This document shows, piece by piece, positions 26,253 through 36,749 of a stretch of DNA of 64,000 nt. Position 1 is the stretch's first letter. Each line of letters starts with the position of its first letter. Position numbers and translations under genes: made by a program. The stretch comes from Zasmidium citrigriseum (lineage: Eukaryota > Ascomycota > Dothideomycetes > Mycosphaerellales > Mycosphaerellaceae), in assembly GCA_002786025.1 (NCBI GenBank), contig NHNW01000004.1, forward strand, positions 930,001 to 994,000. The letters are read 5' to 3'. Below the pieces are notes generated by a model. That model ran no database searches and was not told the DNA's origin. It was given only the letters and a program-made list of their open reading frames with translations.

Positions 26253-29200
26253 ATGATGGTGCAGAATACGACCCCGACAACGTCGTGCGGACGACGGACT
26301 ATCCCCCAAACGATTGATGAGATAGCGAAGAGCGAGAGGAGAGACAACACATGGGCTCGTTTTCCCCCATCTGCCGAAGCATTTGAGCGAGGAGAGTTCC
26401 GCTCGGTGAGCTTTGCGCTCCTTGCCAATGCCATCAACAGGCTTGCATGGCAGCTTCACGCACTGTTTGCAGGACACGACGACCTGGAGTCCATTTGCTA
26501 CATCGGTCCATCGGACATCCGATACTTCATTCTTGCATGCGCAGCAAGCAAGTGTCGTTTAAAGGTTTGTTGGCAGGTCGTTGGTGGATGAAGTCGTCAG
26601 TGCTGAGCCTGACACAGGCACTCTTTTCTTCCCCGAGGAATGACCACCAATCTCACATCTCGCTACTGCAGAAGACGAGCACTCGAATCGTACTAGGGCC
26701 GCGGGAGAAACCACAGGACAAGACGACGCAAGCTTTGTCGCAGGAGCTGGATCTGAGATACGAAACGATCCCGTCTCTAGACGAGCTTCTTGATCCCCAG
26801 AATATCGACGATTTTCCATGGAATCGAAGCTTCGGGGAAGTTGCCCACGAACCTTTCATCATCCTCCATACATCCGGTTCGACTGGCGTACCCAAGCCGG
26901 TGAGCATATCGCACGGCCTGTTGGCGACCATCGACGCTCAGCAAGATCTCCCCGATATCGATGGACGCAGCGTCACCGCGCGAGAATGGGCCAACTCCAC
27001 GGTTTACACAGCTTTGCCACCATTTCACTCGGCAGGCATCAACTTCTTCAGCTACTCGGTATTTCAATCGACCGAGCTGGTGTTCGGACCTGCGGATAAG
27101 CCTCCTTCTATCGGGACGGTTGAGCAGATGCTCGATGTGCACGCCGCAGGCTCGGCTGTTCTGCCGCCATCATTGCTGGCCGAAGTGGCAATGGATCCAG
27201 GGATCTTGGAGAAAGTCTGGCAGTGGTCCAGCGTAACATTCGGCGGCGGACCGTTGGCCCAAGAGGCTGGTGACGCTCTTTGGGACAAGACCAAAGTACT
27301 GCAAATCTTGGGATCTACCGAGACGTTCAATCTCCCTGAGTTAATACCCAGAGCGATTGACGAGTGGGAACATCACTATTACCATCCTTCCCTCGGCATC
27401 GAGTTTCGGCCACATTCGGAAGAGCTGTCTGAACTGGTTTTCGCGCGGGACGACAGTGTTTCGCAGCATCAAGGCGCCTTTTGGACCTTTCCGCAGGAGA
27501 ATGAGTACTCGATGAAGGATCTGTATTCGCGGCATCCCTCCAAACCTGGTCTTTGGAAATACCGAGGGAGATTGGACGATGTTATTGTGCTCTCGAATGG
27601 CGAAAAGTTCAACCCGACAGGTGCTGAAGGTATCATGGCTCGAGAACCTGCTGTCAAATCAGCGCTTATTGTGGGAGCGTCTCGAGAACAGCCCGCTGTA
27701 CTGGTCGAGCCGAGTGACGTTGGTCCTGACATGGAGGCGGGAGAAAGACGAGCAAGCGTCACGCACGCCGTCTTGCAAGTGCTCGATGAAGTTAATGATG
27801 TATTGCCTGCCCATGCCCAGATCGACTCCTCCCACGTTCGTGTTCTGGATTCATCAAACACTTTTCTGCGATCGTCAAAAGGGGAAATCAGACGGAAGCC
27901 GACGACTGATGCATTGAGCGGTTTGGTCTCAGACATATATCTTTCATCGGATCGTGACAGCAGTGCGCAATCCTCAGGTCTCGATCTGAGTACTAGTGTG
28001 TCTGCGCTCACACAGTCATTAAGGGAGCTTCTCTCGGCCCATTTCTTGAAGAGCGCAGACGTCAGGGACGACGACAATGTCTTTGAGTTGGGGTTCGACT
28101 CGTTGCAAGCCATCAAGCTGCTGAGGCTATTCAGGAACAGTCTTCTCAGTCAAGGCTCTGACAAAGGCGCGAAGGCATTGTCGCCCCGCGCCGTCTATCA
28201 GCATCCAACACCAAGAACCATGGCCGAGCTTCTTCTGCAGCTAGTCCACGGGGACACGTTGCAACAAGAGGACGACGACGCCAAGTCTCGCGAAGAAATG
28301 CAGCGGACACTGGCTAGGTTCACGACCGAGCTTGATAGCCAGCTGGAAGAGAAAGCTGCGACTGAAGCTGCACCCTCCAGGAATGTCGTAGTGTTGACCG
28401 GGTCAACCGGCTCGCTTGGGTCATACATCCTGGACAGCCTGATTCGAAACCCAGCGGTGAACAAGGTCGTATGCTTAAATCGAGCAGGTGGTACTGCCGA
28501 AAAGCAAGCGGCGTTAAATCAGTCTCGCGGTCTGTCGGAAGACTTCGCTGATGTCGAATTCGTTGAGGCAGACTTAACGACAAGACAGCTCGGGCTGTGC
28601 AGTGAGCGGTACAACACGCTGTGGCAGGAAGCCACCCATATCATCCACAATGCCTGGCCGGTCGACTTCAATCTTCCCTTGAGCTCATTTGAGCCTCAAC
28701 TGCAAGGGTGCTGCCAACTGCTCGAGTTGGCCAATTTGTCTCGCCACCGGGTGGTGATTACATTTTTATCCAGTGTGGGTGCCGCAAACGACTGGACCCG
28801 CTCGCATGACGAGGATACGGTGGTTCCTGAGAGGCTTCTGCAAGACTTGTCCTTGTCCGAGCCGATGGGATATGCGCAGTCGAAACAAATCTCCGAGATC
28901 TTGTTCGCGCACGCCAGTCAACACTACGATATGGCTGTGACAGTCTGTCGCCTTGGCCAGATAGCAGGACCTGTCAAATCCAATAAAGGTATGTGGAACT
29001 CGAAAGAGTGGTTTCCAAGTATCGTGGCCAGCTCCAAGACTCTGGGCAAGGTGCCAGAGAGCCTAGGCTGTATGGATTGCATGGACTGGATTCCCGTCGA
29101 CTTACTCGGCGATATTCTTGTCGATGCGATATTGAGCAATCCGAGCAGCCAAGTAAACCCCCAGTCGCAATATGACGACGACTCCAGAAGCATCCCCACC

Positions 29201-29659
29201 GAATCGACAAGTACGTCCAGGTCTGCTAGTCCCCCGACCGTCTTCGACTGCAATAGCGAAGGCAAGTGGAGTTCCACAACATCCCTCTCGTCTCAACTGT
29301 CAGAGAGCCGGGCCAGTTTCCTGCACTTTGTGAATCCACACAAAGTGCACTGGAGAGACGTGGTGCATTCGCTTATTCGCGGCGGCGGTGATGGCTCGAT
29401 GCGTGTCGTGCCATACAAAGAATGGCTCGATGCATTGGTGGAATTTGCAGAACGAGAGGACACGGAAGACGCTGCCGCCGCCAGTGTGCCCGCGATGAAG
29501 CTTCTGTCATTTTTCCGCGAAATCGGCCAGCCGGATGCAAGACGTCCAGCATTCTCGACCGCAATGGCTCAGAAGAAGTCGAAGCTGTTCAGAGACTTGG
29601 AGCCGGTGTCCCTGGAGTGGGTCCGGCGGTGGATTGATCAATGGAGTCTCGATCTCTAG
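26253..29659 (+). CDS. NRPS-like adenylate-forming reductase (A-T-R)
   Basis: Exons 26253-26564 and 26618-29659 are joined across a 53-bp intron, giving KALFSSPRN as in homologues; 1,117 aa. The adenylation domain has P-loop LHTSGSTGVPKP (near residue 187), ILGSTETFNLPE, and PGLWKYRGRLDDVIVLSNGEKFNP. A C-terminal Lys is in SSKGEIRRKPT. The carrier domain follows with FELGFDSLQAIK; S599 takes phosphopantetheine. The C-terminal reductase is an extended short-chain dehydrogenase with GSTGSLG (near 697) and the YAQSK catalytic pair (Y856). No condensation domain is present. Such enzymes activate a carboxylic or amino acid, load it on the carrier and release it as aldehyde or alcohol with NADPH. 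The substrate is unknown. This is the core enzyme of the proposed cluster. Confidence 0.93.
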
Positions 29660-30001
29660 ATGCCTCAAGCATGGTGCCACGCGTGGAGGCGTCTTTGTGC
29701 TTAGATGGCCGCGTCAATTGACGACGAACGCGGCAGAAATGGCGATAGCTGTCAGTGGAGATCATTTTTTGAAGCTCATGGGAAGGGTTTCGCGTGGGAG
29801 ATGAGATGGAAAGGTGTGGGAGCGTTGTCCAACAAGTGTTGTTGTTCTTTCCGTCTCAGCGGCGCACGGTCTTGCGGGAGGAGCGACCAGGACACGAACG
29901 GCTTAGCGTACATCTGTGACCTCTGAGATAACTCGGCCCCGTCCTACACTTGACTCTTCACCTGCACTTCACTTGACTTTCAACAAGCACCGGAGGATGA
30001 A
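29660..30001. other. Intergenic region between A-T-R and DUF2306 genes
   Basis: 342 bp with no coding frame of note. It holds the 3' end of the A-T-R gene and the promoter of the next gene on the same strand. Confidence 0.5.
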
Positions 30002-30742
30002 ATGTCTCGCGAAATGGCCTCTGATCGGTTATGGTACAAACATGCGGTGTCCATCACAGCCAAGTCCGCAGCGAGCATCGCCTTCACCGGAGTGTTCATC
30101 CCGCCCTTCTTCCTTTTCCTGGGCGGCATCGAATCCGGCATGAGCTACATTGACCTGCTCTACCCCCAACCTCAGGCGAGAGAACCACTACACAAGCATC
30201 CAGTACTCATATACTGGCACATGTACGCCAATATCCTAGCTCTTGGACTTCACATCGCTTTGCTCTGGCTACATCCTCCACACATCTCCAAGAAGCTTCA
30301 CTCGAGACTCGCGTGGCTATACACATCTCTCGTCGTGTCCGGCACCATATCGAGCATACGCTACGCTTCATTCCAGATCTATGGCAACGATCACGGAAAG
30401 AGCGGCACAATCGCCTTCGGAGTCATGGCAATTGCCACGTTCCACACTTTGGCCTCGACACTGTTCTACGCTGCCGTCCGGAAGAATGTTGTCTTGCATC
30501 GAGAATGGGCTCTGCGAAGTTTCGCAGTGCTCTTCGGCAATGGAGTCCTGTTCCGAGTGCTTGCAAACACTTATCTGGTGTGGACGCAGAAACTGGACGC
30601 CGACTTCTATGCGAGCTGGGTCCAGATGATCTACCTGTCATGGATCATTCCATTGGCATTGACGGAGCAGTACTTGTCGTGGCAGAGGTCAAGTGCTCGA
30701 GCAAAAGCCGACGATTCACTACGCAAAGCACATTCGAGCTGA
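30002..30742 (+). CDS. DUF2306-type membrane protein
   Basis: A single exon of 246 aa with about six hydrophobic segments. Features match the DUF2306 predicted membrane family: KHPVLIYWHMYANILALGLHIALLW, with His residues in the helix; KLHSRLAWLY at the start of another helix; and HREWALRSFAVLF, with the His-x4-Arg pattern near the C-terminal half. Function in the family is unknown; the conserved histidines have been taken as possible cofactor ligands. An ATG at 29996 in another frame is not used. It lies downstream of the A-T-R gene on the same strand and is convergent (68 bp) with the reductase gene, so membership in the cluster is plausible but not proven. Confidence 0.75.
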   Translation: MSREMASDRLWYKHAVSITAKSAASIAFTGVFIPPFFLFLGGIESGMSYIDLLYPQPQAREPLHKHPVLIYWHMYANILALGLHIALLWLHPPHISKKLHSRLAWLYTSLVVSGTISSIRYASFQIYGNDHGKSGTIAFGVMAIATFHTLASTLFYAAVRKNVVLHREWALRSFAVLFGNGVLFRVLANTYLVWTQKLDADFYASWVQMIYLSWIIPLALTEQYLSWQRSSARAKADDSLRKAHSS

Positions 30743-30810
30743 GGCGTGAGATGCGGACTTCTCTTCAATATCAAAGCTACAGACATGCACTTTGAACAAT
30801 ACCTCTGGTC

Positions 30811-31932
30811 TCATTGTGTGAGAGCACTTGAAATGGGTATCTCCAGCACCAGTTTGCCGGTTGTCGTCTTTGACAAGAAGTGCTCTTGGGCGGCACGGAT
30901 CTGTTCGAGGGGAAACGTCTTCGCAACATATGGCCGGATCTCGTTCTTCTCGATGTACGATATAAGGTTGGCGAAAACCTCATCTTCTTGAAACGTGCAA
31001 CCAAAGAACGTCAGGTCCTTGAGATACAACGTCCGCACGTCGAGCTTGACGAGTGGGCCTGCTATGGCTCCGGCGACCGCATATCTGCCCCCTTCTTTCA
31101 GAACATCCAAAAGCTCTCCAAAGCCTGGGCCGGCAGCGAGATCGATCACAACATCAATGCTTCCTTGACCGAGTTTCTCGAGTGTACTATCGCCACGGTT
31201 GATCGTGAGGTCTGCACCCGCGGCACGAACGCCTTCTGCCTTGGTCTGTCCACAAACAGCAGTCACTCGTGCTTTTCGCCGCTTTGCGAGCTGAACAGCC
31301 GCCAAACCTACGCCACCGGAGGCGCCTGTGATGAGTACTGACTCGCCGGCCTTCACATTCGCACGATGAAGCATGCCCTCTGCAGTCGAATAGGCACAGG
31401 GAATGGAGCCCAGCTCAACGTCGCTCCAGTTACAATCAACTTTGTAAGCCTCTCGTGAAGCCACTTTGGTGTACTGTGCAAAGCCTCCATCGCACTCACT
31501 GCCGAATGTCCAGCATTTGTAAGGCTGATAGTCCACGTAGTGGCGCATCAGACATCTCACGAGGACACGCTCCCCGATGCGGTCCTTCGAAACATTGCTG
31601 CCTGTTGCCACAATGTAGCCGCAGCAGTCGGCTCCTTGGATACGAGGAAATTGCAGCGGAGTGCCCGACCACGTCGAGTTTCCAGATTGGCTGTCAAGTC
31701 TATGCGCTGCTTCGGTGCCAGCCGTGTTCTCCTTGGAGTACCAGCCAATTCGTGTGTTGATATCGGTGTTGTTGATGCCAGCCGCAGCGACGCGGATCAG
31801 AACTTCATCCGGTTCTGGAGTAGGCACCGGGAGGTCGTGCCGATATTCAAGCTTATCAAGACCACCGTGGCCAGTGAGAACGACTCCGGTCATTTTTGGA
31901 GGGATGACGGGGGGTTGTTGAGAGGTCGCCAT
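30811..31932 (-). CDS. Medium-chain dehydrogenase/reductase (quinone-oxidoreductase type)
   Basis: A single exon of 373 aa. The N-terminal GroES-like domain has VLTGHGGLDKLEYR and PDEVLIRVAAAGINNTDI. A middle stretch GADCCGYIVATG is followed by GERVLVRCLMR. The Rossmann domain has LITGASGGVGLAAVQLAK, the nucleotide-binding motif, then AGADLTINR and VIDLAAGPGFG. The usual structural-zinc cysteines of alcohol dehydrogenases are missing, so this is closer to zinc-free NADPH-dependent enoyl or quinone reductases. A tailoring reduction in the neighbouring cluster is possible. The frame stays open upstream to another ATG at 32196, but that extension has no family counterpart, so the start at 31932 is preferred. 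Confidence 0.85.
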   Translation of the reverse strand: MATSQQPPVIPPKMTGVVLTGHGGLDKLEYRHDLPVPTPEPDEVLIRVAAAGINNTDINTRIGWYSKENTAGTEAAHRLDSQSGNSTWSGTPLQFPRIQGADCCGYIVATGSNVSKDRIGERVLVRCLMRHYVDYQPYKCWTFGSECDGGFAQYTKVASREAYKVDCNWSDVELGSIPCAYSTAEGMLHRANVKAGESVLITGASGGVGLAAVQLAKRRKARVTAVCGQTKAEGVRAAGADLTINRGDSTLEKLGQGSIDVVIDLAAGPGFGELLDVLKEGGRYAVAGAIAGPLVKLDVRTLYLKDLTFFGCTFQEDEVFANLISYIEKNEIRPYVAKTFPLEQIRAAQEHFLSKTTTGKLVLEIPISSALTQ

Positions 31933-32687
31933 GTTTGAAGCCTGGTCGGTATGCAATACTCGTCTGGTCCTGGGAAGATGAGGCAGGCGTTCGCTGTGGT
32001 GAGAGGTGTGATAGTCGAGTGAGTGGGTGGTATCTTGACCAGATATGAACGCTGACAATGACCACGCCAGCGAGATCGCGAACCTTTGTCTTGGCGCCTC
32101 AAGATGGTTGCTACATCCGGTAGGTGCATCGCGTTTCTTGCCCAGTTCGGGACGGCATGGCAGACTGGAGGTCGGTGGCACGTCTTGACTTCTCATTCTC
32201 ACCTCTTGCACGACCGCTCTGTCATGAGATTGACGCTAATGATGGTTTTCTGTAGCACATGCAAAGCTAATGTCGGAATGTTGAGCCCTGGTCTTCAGCC
32301 TCGCGTCTCGTGGCGGGATTATCTTTTTGGGAAGGCGCAGAGGTGCTCAAGACCAGATCACAACCCAAGGAAAGCTGGATCTTCTGGATGTCACAGACGG
32401 TCGCTTCAAGATAAGCAGACTCACGTTAGGCTTGAGCTTTTGAGAGCAATGACGCTCGCCCATGAAAACAGACTTGCACCAGCAATCAACTTGCAAAGCA
32501 AGTCGATTTTACCGAGCGCCTTGAACGAAATAGGAGAACGCAGGCGTCTTATAGCTTCACACTATCCCGGACAGTTGTGTTGCGTCACTTTCGAAGACCG
32601 CATTGGAATACAAAGCGAGTTTCGTCGCCATGGGATGGGTTCGTCTCCGTCCGCAAACTCCTCGCATCTACGGGGCTACAGTACAAC
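31933..32687. promoter_or_regulatory. Divergent intergenic region between reductase and stand-alone adenylation gene
   Basis: 755 bp between outward-facing genes. Open frames crossing it (e.g. 32086-32811 plus) have no domain. No repeat was seen. Confidence 0.4.
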
Positions 32688-34464
32688 ATGTTCGGCCCAA
32701 CAATCGCGCACAAGATCGAACTTCTTGCGCAAGAATCAACGACAACGTTGTTTGCCACCATTCGACTGCAAGATGGATCTGTGGAAGAAGTATCATACCA
32801 CAGATTCTTGAAAATCGTTAACAAAACAGCATCGTGGCTGGACGCGAACCTCCCGAAGCGTCAATCCGCTTCCGACGTGCCTACGTTCTTGTATATCGGC
32901 GACATGAGTCTAAGGCTTTTGGCTCTTGTGGTCGCCGGCGAGAAAACAGGTCGCAAAGTCTGTATCTTCTCAGCAGTCTACATCATGTAATCTCACTGAC
33001 ATTCATTACAATTCCAGCTTCTCATGGCTCGTCGCCACGCTCCAGATGAAGTGAAGGCACACCTGGCGGCCGAGACGAAGTGTTCAATTTTTCTGTACGA
33101 GGATCATGAGGTCTTCCAAAAGAAATGCAAAGAGTCTCAAAAGTTAGACGTACTTGCGAAGCACGTACTGCTACCACCTTGGAATGAGTGGTTCTTGTGC
33201 ACTGAAGCCATATACACCTCCGCTCTACCCTGGGAACATACCATCGACAATCCGCTTTGTGTGTTCCACACTTCAGGAACTACAGGTAACACAGGTCGCT
33301 GCCACTTTTGCAATTGAGAAAACCTAACATCTTTTTAGGAATGCCGAAACCGATCGAGTGGTCGAATCGTAGGATATCTCATTTCGCCTCGATAGACTAT
33401 CTGGCGAAAGAGATGGGAATCAAAGGTCGAGGGATGGTCAGCACATTCCCTTTGCATCACGTAAGTGGGACCAATAACGAATAGATCAATGCCTGAAGTG
33501 GCGTGACAATTTGTACTAACATTTGTAGGTGGGCGGCGTGATGCTATCGCTGTTTTGGCCTGTCTATCATGGCTGTATTTCCATCTTTCAGGAAAGAGAC
33601 ATCCCCAACACCTCGGAAGAGGTCTCCACGCTGCTACGAGCCTGCGATGCTACTCTTCTAGCTGCACAGCCGTCTCTTCTTTCAGCCATGCTGAAGTCGC
33701 AGCAGATACAGTCGCAGGTCCGTTGTCTCTCCTTCGTAATAACTGGATCTTCGGTGCTCGGCTCTCCTGAGGTTACTCAAATCCAGCAAGACGGTGGTCC
33801 CACGGTCTTCAACCTCTATGGCGCCACTGAAACGCTGCCTCTACGACAGAATCTCAGCGATCGAGACGACTGGCCCTACATCTCGTTCAAGCCAAACTCA
33901 GGGGTGTCGTTCCGCCACGAAATTGACGATCTGTACGAGCTGGAAGTCCACAAGACCAAGGGTAGCGGTTACCAGCCAGCGGCGTTCTGCACATTTAAAG
34001 AACTCGACGTCTTCGGGTCTCAAGATTTGTTCACTCCCCATCCGCAGAGACCTGGGCTCTGGCGCTTTTCCTGTCGCAGCGACGACATGTTGAAACTCGC
34101 GCACGGGATATCAATCAACACTGCGCCCATGGAAGAGATACTCACACAATGCCCTCTGGTCGATACGGCAATAATCGGCGATCAAGGTCGGCCAAATACA
34201 GTCCTTCTCATAGTTCCCTACTCCGATCCAACGAACGAGGACAATGCCGCACAACTGCGGAACGTCGTCTGGCCGTACGTCGAAAAGGCAAATCAAGTGT
34301 GCCATCCTGCTGCTATCGTTCAGAAAAACATGTTGCTGATCCTTCCCCAAAGAGACCGTCTCTCTTCCATCACGGACAAAGGGACCGTGAACCGGCGTCG
34401 TCTGTTCGGAGAGTTCAAGCTGGAGATTGATAGAGCTTTCTCCACTACTGCTGATGAATTTTAG
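32688..34464 (+). CDS. Stand-alone adenylation-domain (ANL) enzyme
   Basis: Four exons, 32688-32957, 33018-33285, 33339-33460 and 33529-34464, give 531 aa. The first donor (GTCTGT) is unusual, while the others are GTAACA and GTAAGT. Motifs: FHTSGTTGMPKPIEW (ATP loop, restored across intron 2), FPLHHVGGVML, VFNLYGATETLPL, PGLWRFSCRSDDMLKL, and Lys in TDKGTVNRRR near the C-terminus. It resembles the adenylation part of A-T-R reductases, including its neighbour, but ends after the A domain with no carrier or reductase domain. Motif A8 reads LAHGISINT where the neighbour has LSNGEKFNP. It may activate a second acid and load it in trans, or form a CoA or AMP ester. A degenerating duplicate is the alternative, but all four exons remain open. 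Confidence 0.82.
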
Positions 34465-34908
34465 ACGGCATTGTGGACATAATTTGCATACTATCGCGAG
34501 TTTCGCTGTCCACTGTATCTTGATATGCGATTGCTTTATGGAGACGATTGCAAATTTCACGACTCTGGGGAAAGCTGGGTTTCATGTGATTACCAAGCCC
34601 CAGCCACCGCACCCCTAAACTCGATGCATCATTGCGTGGACGAAGAACAAGTCTAGAGTAGAACGAAAAGACTGATGCGCCAATGCATCAAGCATCTTGG
34701 CAGCACATAGGTCTTTGTCGCCTACTGAGGACGCACGCGCTAGAACTTTTCTTTGTTCTCAAATCCGAAAGTGTTACAACACGGCTCGTGGCAAGACACT
34801 TTCCCGATTGGGGTTTGAATAGAAAGTCTTCTTTCTACTACCGTCGAAATCACGGCATCTCTCAATATTAGCTGATTCGCACCTGCAAGGAAGCGACTCA
34901 CCGTTGCC
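34465..34908. other. Intergenic region upstream of the UstYa-type gene
   Basis: 444 bp between two plus-strand genes. No coding frame or clear promoter element was seen. Confidence 0.45.
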
Positions 34909-35553
34909 ATGTTTTACAACCCGTTGCTGGAGAAAGAGGACGAGAACGCCGAGCGATCGTCTTTCGAGGATGAACTTCGGAGGCCCGTCTGCGCCAACTG
35001 TGAGCGCCTTGGTCGGTTTCGCCGCCGCCTCTCACGGCTTTCCGCCATCCTCATTCCTCTAATACTATTCGCAACCTTCGTCCTCATCGCCATTACCCTC
35101 CGGCAGACTCTCTTGGTGAAAGACAGCGTCCTGGAACCAGTCACTCATCGCGTCTACGGTAACGATCGCAACTACATGTCGCTCGACCACAAATTCGACT
35201 ACCTCTGGGAGCCGGACGCTGTGGGTGATAGCGGCGCCGTCGAGCTGCCACCAGGACAATTTGGTGGAATTGGCATGTTCCATCAGCTGCATTGTCTGAC
35301 GGGCTTTCGCAAGGTACTGCAAAAAGCACGAGAGGGAGAGAAGATCGGTTTGGACGATACGGACGATCCTCATTGGCCGCACTGTTTCCATTATCTACGA
35401 CAAGCCATTCACTGTGCGGCTGACGAGACGATCGAGCGTCCAAGGTTCAGGAATGGATCTCTCGGCGCTGAGTGGATCAATGGACAATGGGATGTTAGGA
35501 GGTGTGGAGATGCGGATAAACTGTACGCTTTGAGAGATGCACATAGACCATAG
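34909..35553 (+). CDS. UstYa/DUF3328-family oxidase
   Basis: A single exon of 214 aa. A cytosolic Arg-rich N-terminus is followed by one membrane anchor at about residues 44-64 (LSAILIPLILFATFVLIAI), then a lumenal domain. Two HxxHC motifs are present: HQLHC at 125-129 (GMFHQLHCLTGF) and HWPHC at 155-159, followed by YLRQAIHCAAD. This pair defines the UstYa/DUF3328 family, whose members carry out oxidative cyclisation, hydroxylation or chlorination in ustiloxin- and cyclochlorotine-type pathways. Length and layout are normal. It is the last clear gene of the proposed cluster and implies an oxidised, possibly cyclised or halogenated product. No RiPP precursor with repeated cores was seen nearby, so an NRPS-like substrate is more likely. 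Confidence 0.87.
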   Translation: MFYNPLLEKEDENAERSSFEDELRRPVCANCERLGRFRRRLSRLSAILIPLILFATFVLIAITLRQTLLVKDSVLEPVTHRVYGNDRNYMSLDHKFDYLWEPDAVGDSGAVELPPGQFGGIGMFHQLHCLTGFRKVLQKAREGEKIGLDDTDDPHWPHCFHYLRQAIHCAADETIERPRFRNGSLGAEWINGQWDVRRCGDADKLYALRDAHRP

Positions 35554-35990
35554 TTTGACGATTGGTCGATTGGGGTTACTGGTGGCATCGGGCTACACTG
35601 GGCTTTGCTTCGATGCCTGTTTCATCTCAATGATTGAATCAGGCGCTGAAGAAGTACCGGTCCGAACGTGGAAAACAAAGCAGGAATGGCAGCCAGCGTA
35701 CATACAGTCCGAGTTTCTCGCCTTATCTGTTGGCAATGCAATGTTTCGATCGATACGAAAGACGATGGATCATTGGCGGTTCAAATCATAGGCCAATACG
35801 ATGGATGGCAAAATGACATTAATTGACTACCTCTTGAAATCGATCTGCTGAATCGCATCAAGTGAAGTCTCAGGAATGTGACAAACTTTACGCTTATCTT
35901 GACATTCGTGGATCAGCGTTGCTTTCGTCTTCCACAAACAGTCCTCGTATTGCATCTTCTTTTCAATCTCATCATCTTGGCGATGCGAAC
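35554..35990. other. Convergent intergenic region
   Basis: 3' flanks of the UstYa-type gene and of the hypothetical protein at 35991-36749. Nothing else is supported. Confidence 0.45.
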
Positions 35991-36749
35991 TCAAACCCCG
36001 AAAGAGGCTCCAACAAAGGCAGTCTTGACAATCGTACCAAGAATGACACCTGCTGCTTTCCTCAATACAGTGTGACGCCAGCAAAGGTAAAGTCCAGACG
36101 CGACCGCCATCAAAGTCCAGACTTCGCCCATTTCTCCCGAAGCACCGCTACTTTCAAATGTGAATTGTCCCAACTTTCCCTCCTCTAGCTCCTGAAGAGT
36201 AGGCTCGACGAACGTTGCCACGACCTCGTCTGCTTTCCCTAGACGATGCAGCTCATAAGTACTCCATCCCCGTTCTTTAGTTTTCTTTTCGCGCCATTCG
36301 AAAGTTTCGACGATATCGTCTCTTCCAGTTCCGATCTCAAATCGATCGGTCAACCTCCAGCCGCCAGTCTCCACCATGGTGATCGTGCGATTTGGTCCGC
36401 CTTGCTCTGGCGGAGGAAGGGTGAATATTCGATCCCGACGATTGTCTGTGCCATCGACTATGGCGAGCGGAGCAGATCGAATGTCCATTGTACTGGAGAG
36501 CGTGGTCATGCGTTTGCCACCTCCGCAGTAAATGACACCGCTGAGGAAGGGCTGCGGACCTTCGCGGCAAAGATAGCAGACCAACGAGTCATCGTACTTG
36601 TTTTCGTTATGCAATCCTCCGTTGTAGATCGTAAAGGTGGTCGGAAAGTTGCCATAATTCCCAGCAGCCATGGGTCTCGTAGAGGAAACGTCGGATTCTT
36701 GGCGCTTTTTGGCGGCTTTGATCCTTTTGATGCTTCTGTAAAGCTCCAT
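35991..36749 (-). CDS. Hypothetical protein with C-terminal hydrophobic segments, 252 aa
   Basis: A single exon. The first in-frame ATG is at 36749 (MELYRSIKRIKAAKKR) and a second is at 36671. After a basic N-terminus the protein has a beta-rich stretch (TFTIYNGGL, GGGKRMTTLSSTMDIRSAPL, TMVETGGWRLTDRFEIG). The order of segments vaguely recalls tubby-like or LURP-one-related folds, but I would not assign it. The last 45 residues hold two hydrophobic segments (VWTLMAVASGLYLCW and AAGVILGTIVKTAFVG), so it may be a tail-anchored membrane protein. Its function is unknown. It borders the proposed cluster and could mark its right edge. Confidence 0.6.
   Translation of the reverse strand: MELYRSIKRIKAAKKRQESDVSSTRPMAAGNYGNFPTTFTIYNGGLHNENKYDDSLVCYLCREGPQPFLSGVIYCGGGKRMTTLSSTMDIRSAPLAIVDGTDNRRDRIFTLPPPEQGGPNRTITMVETGGWRLTDRFEIGTGRDDIVETFEWREKKTKERGWSTYELHRLGKADEVVATFVEPTLQELEEGKLGQFTFESSGASGEMGEVWTLMAVASGLYLCWRHTVLRKAAGVILGTIVKTAFVGASFGV

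Noticed and set aside
32086..32811. 241-codon plus-strand frame
   Set aside because: It spans the divergent promoter and enters the adenylation gene in a different frame, with no domain.
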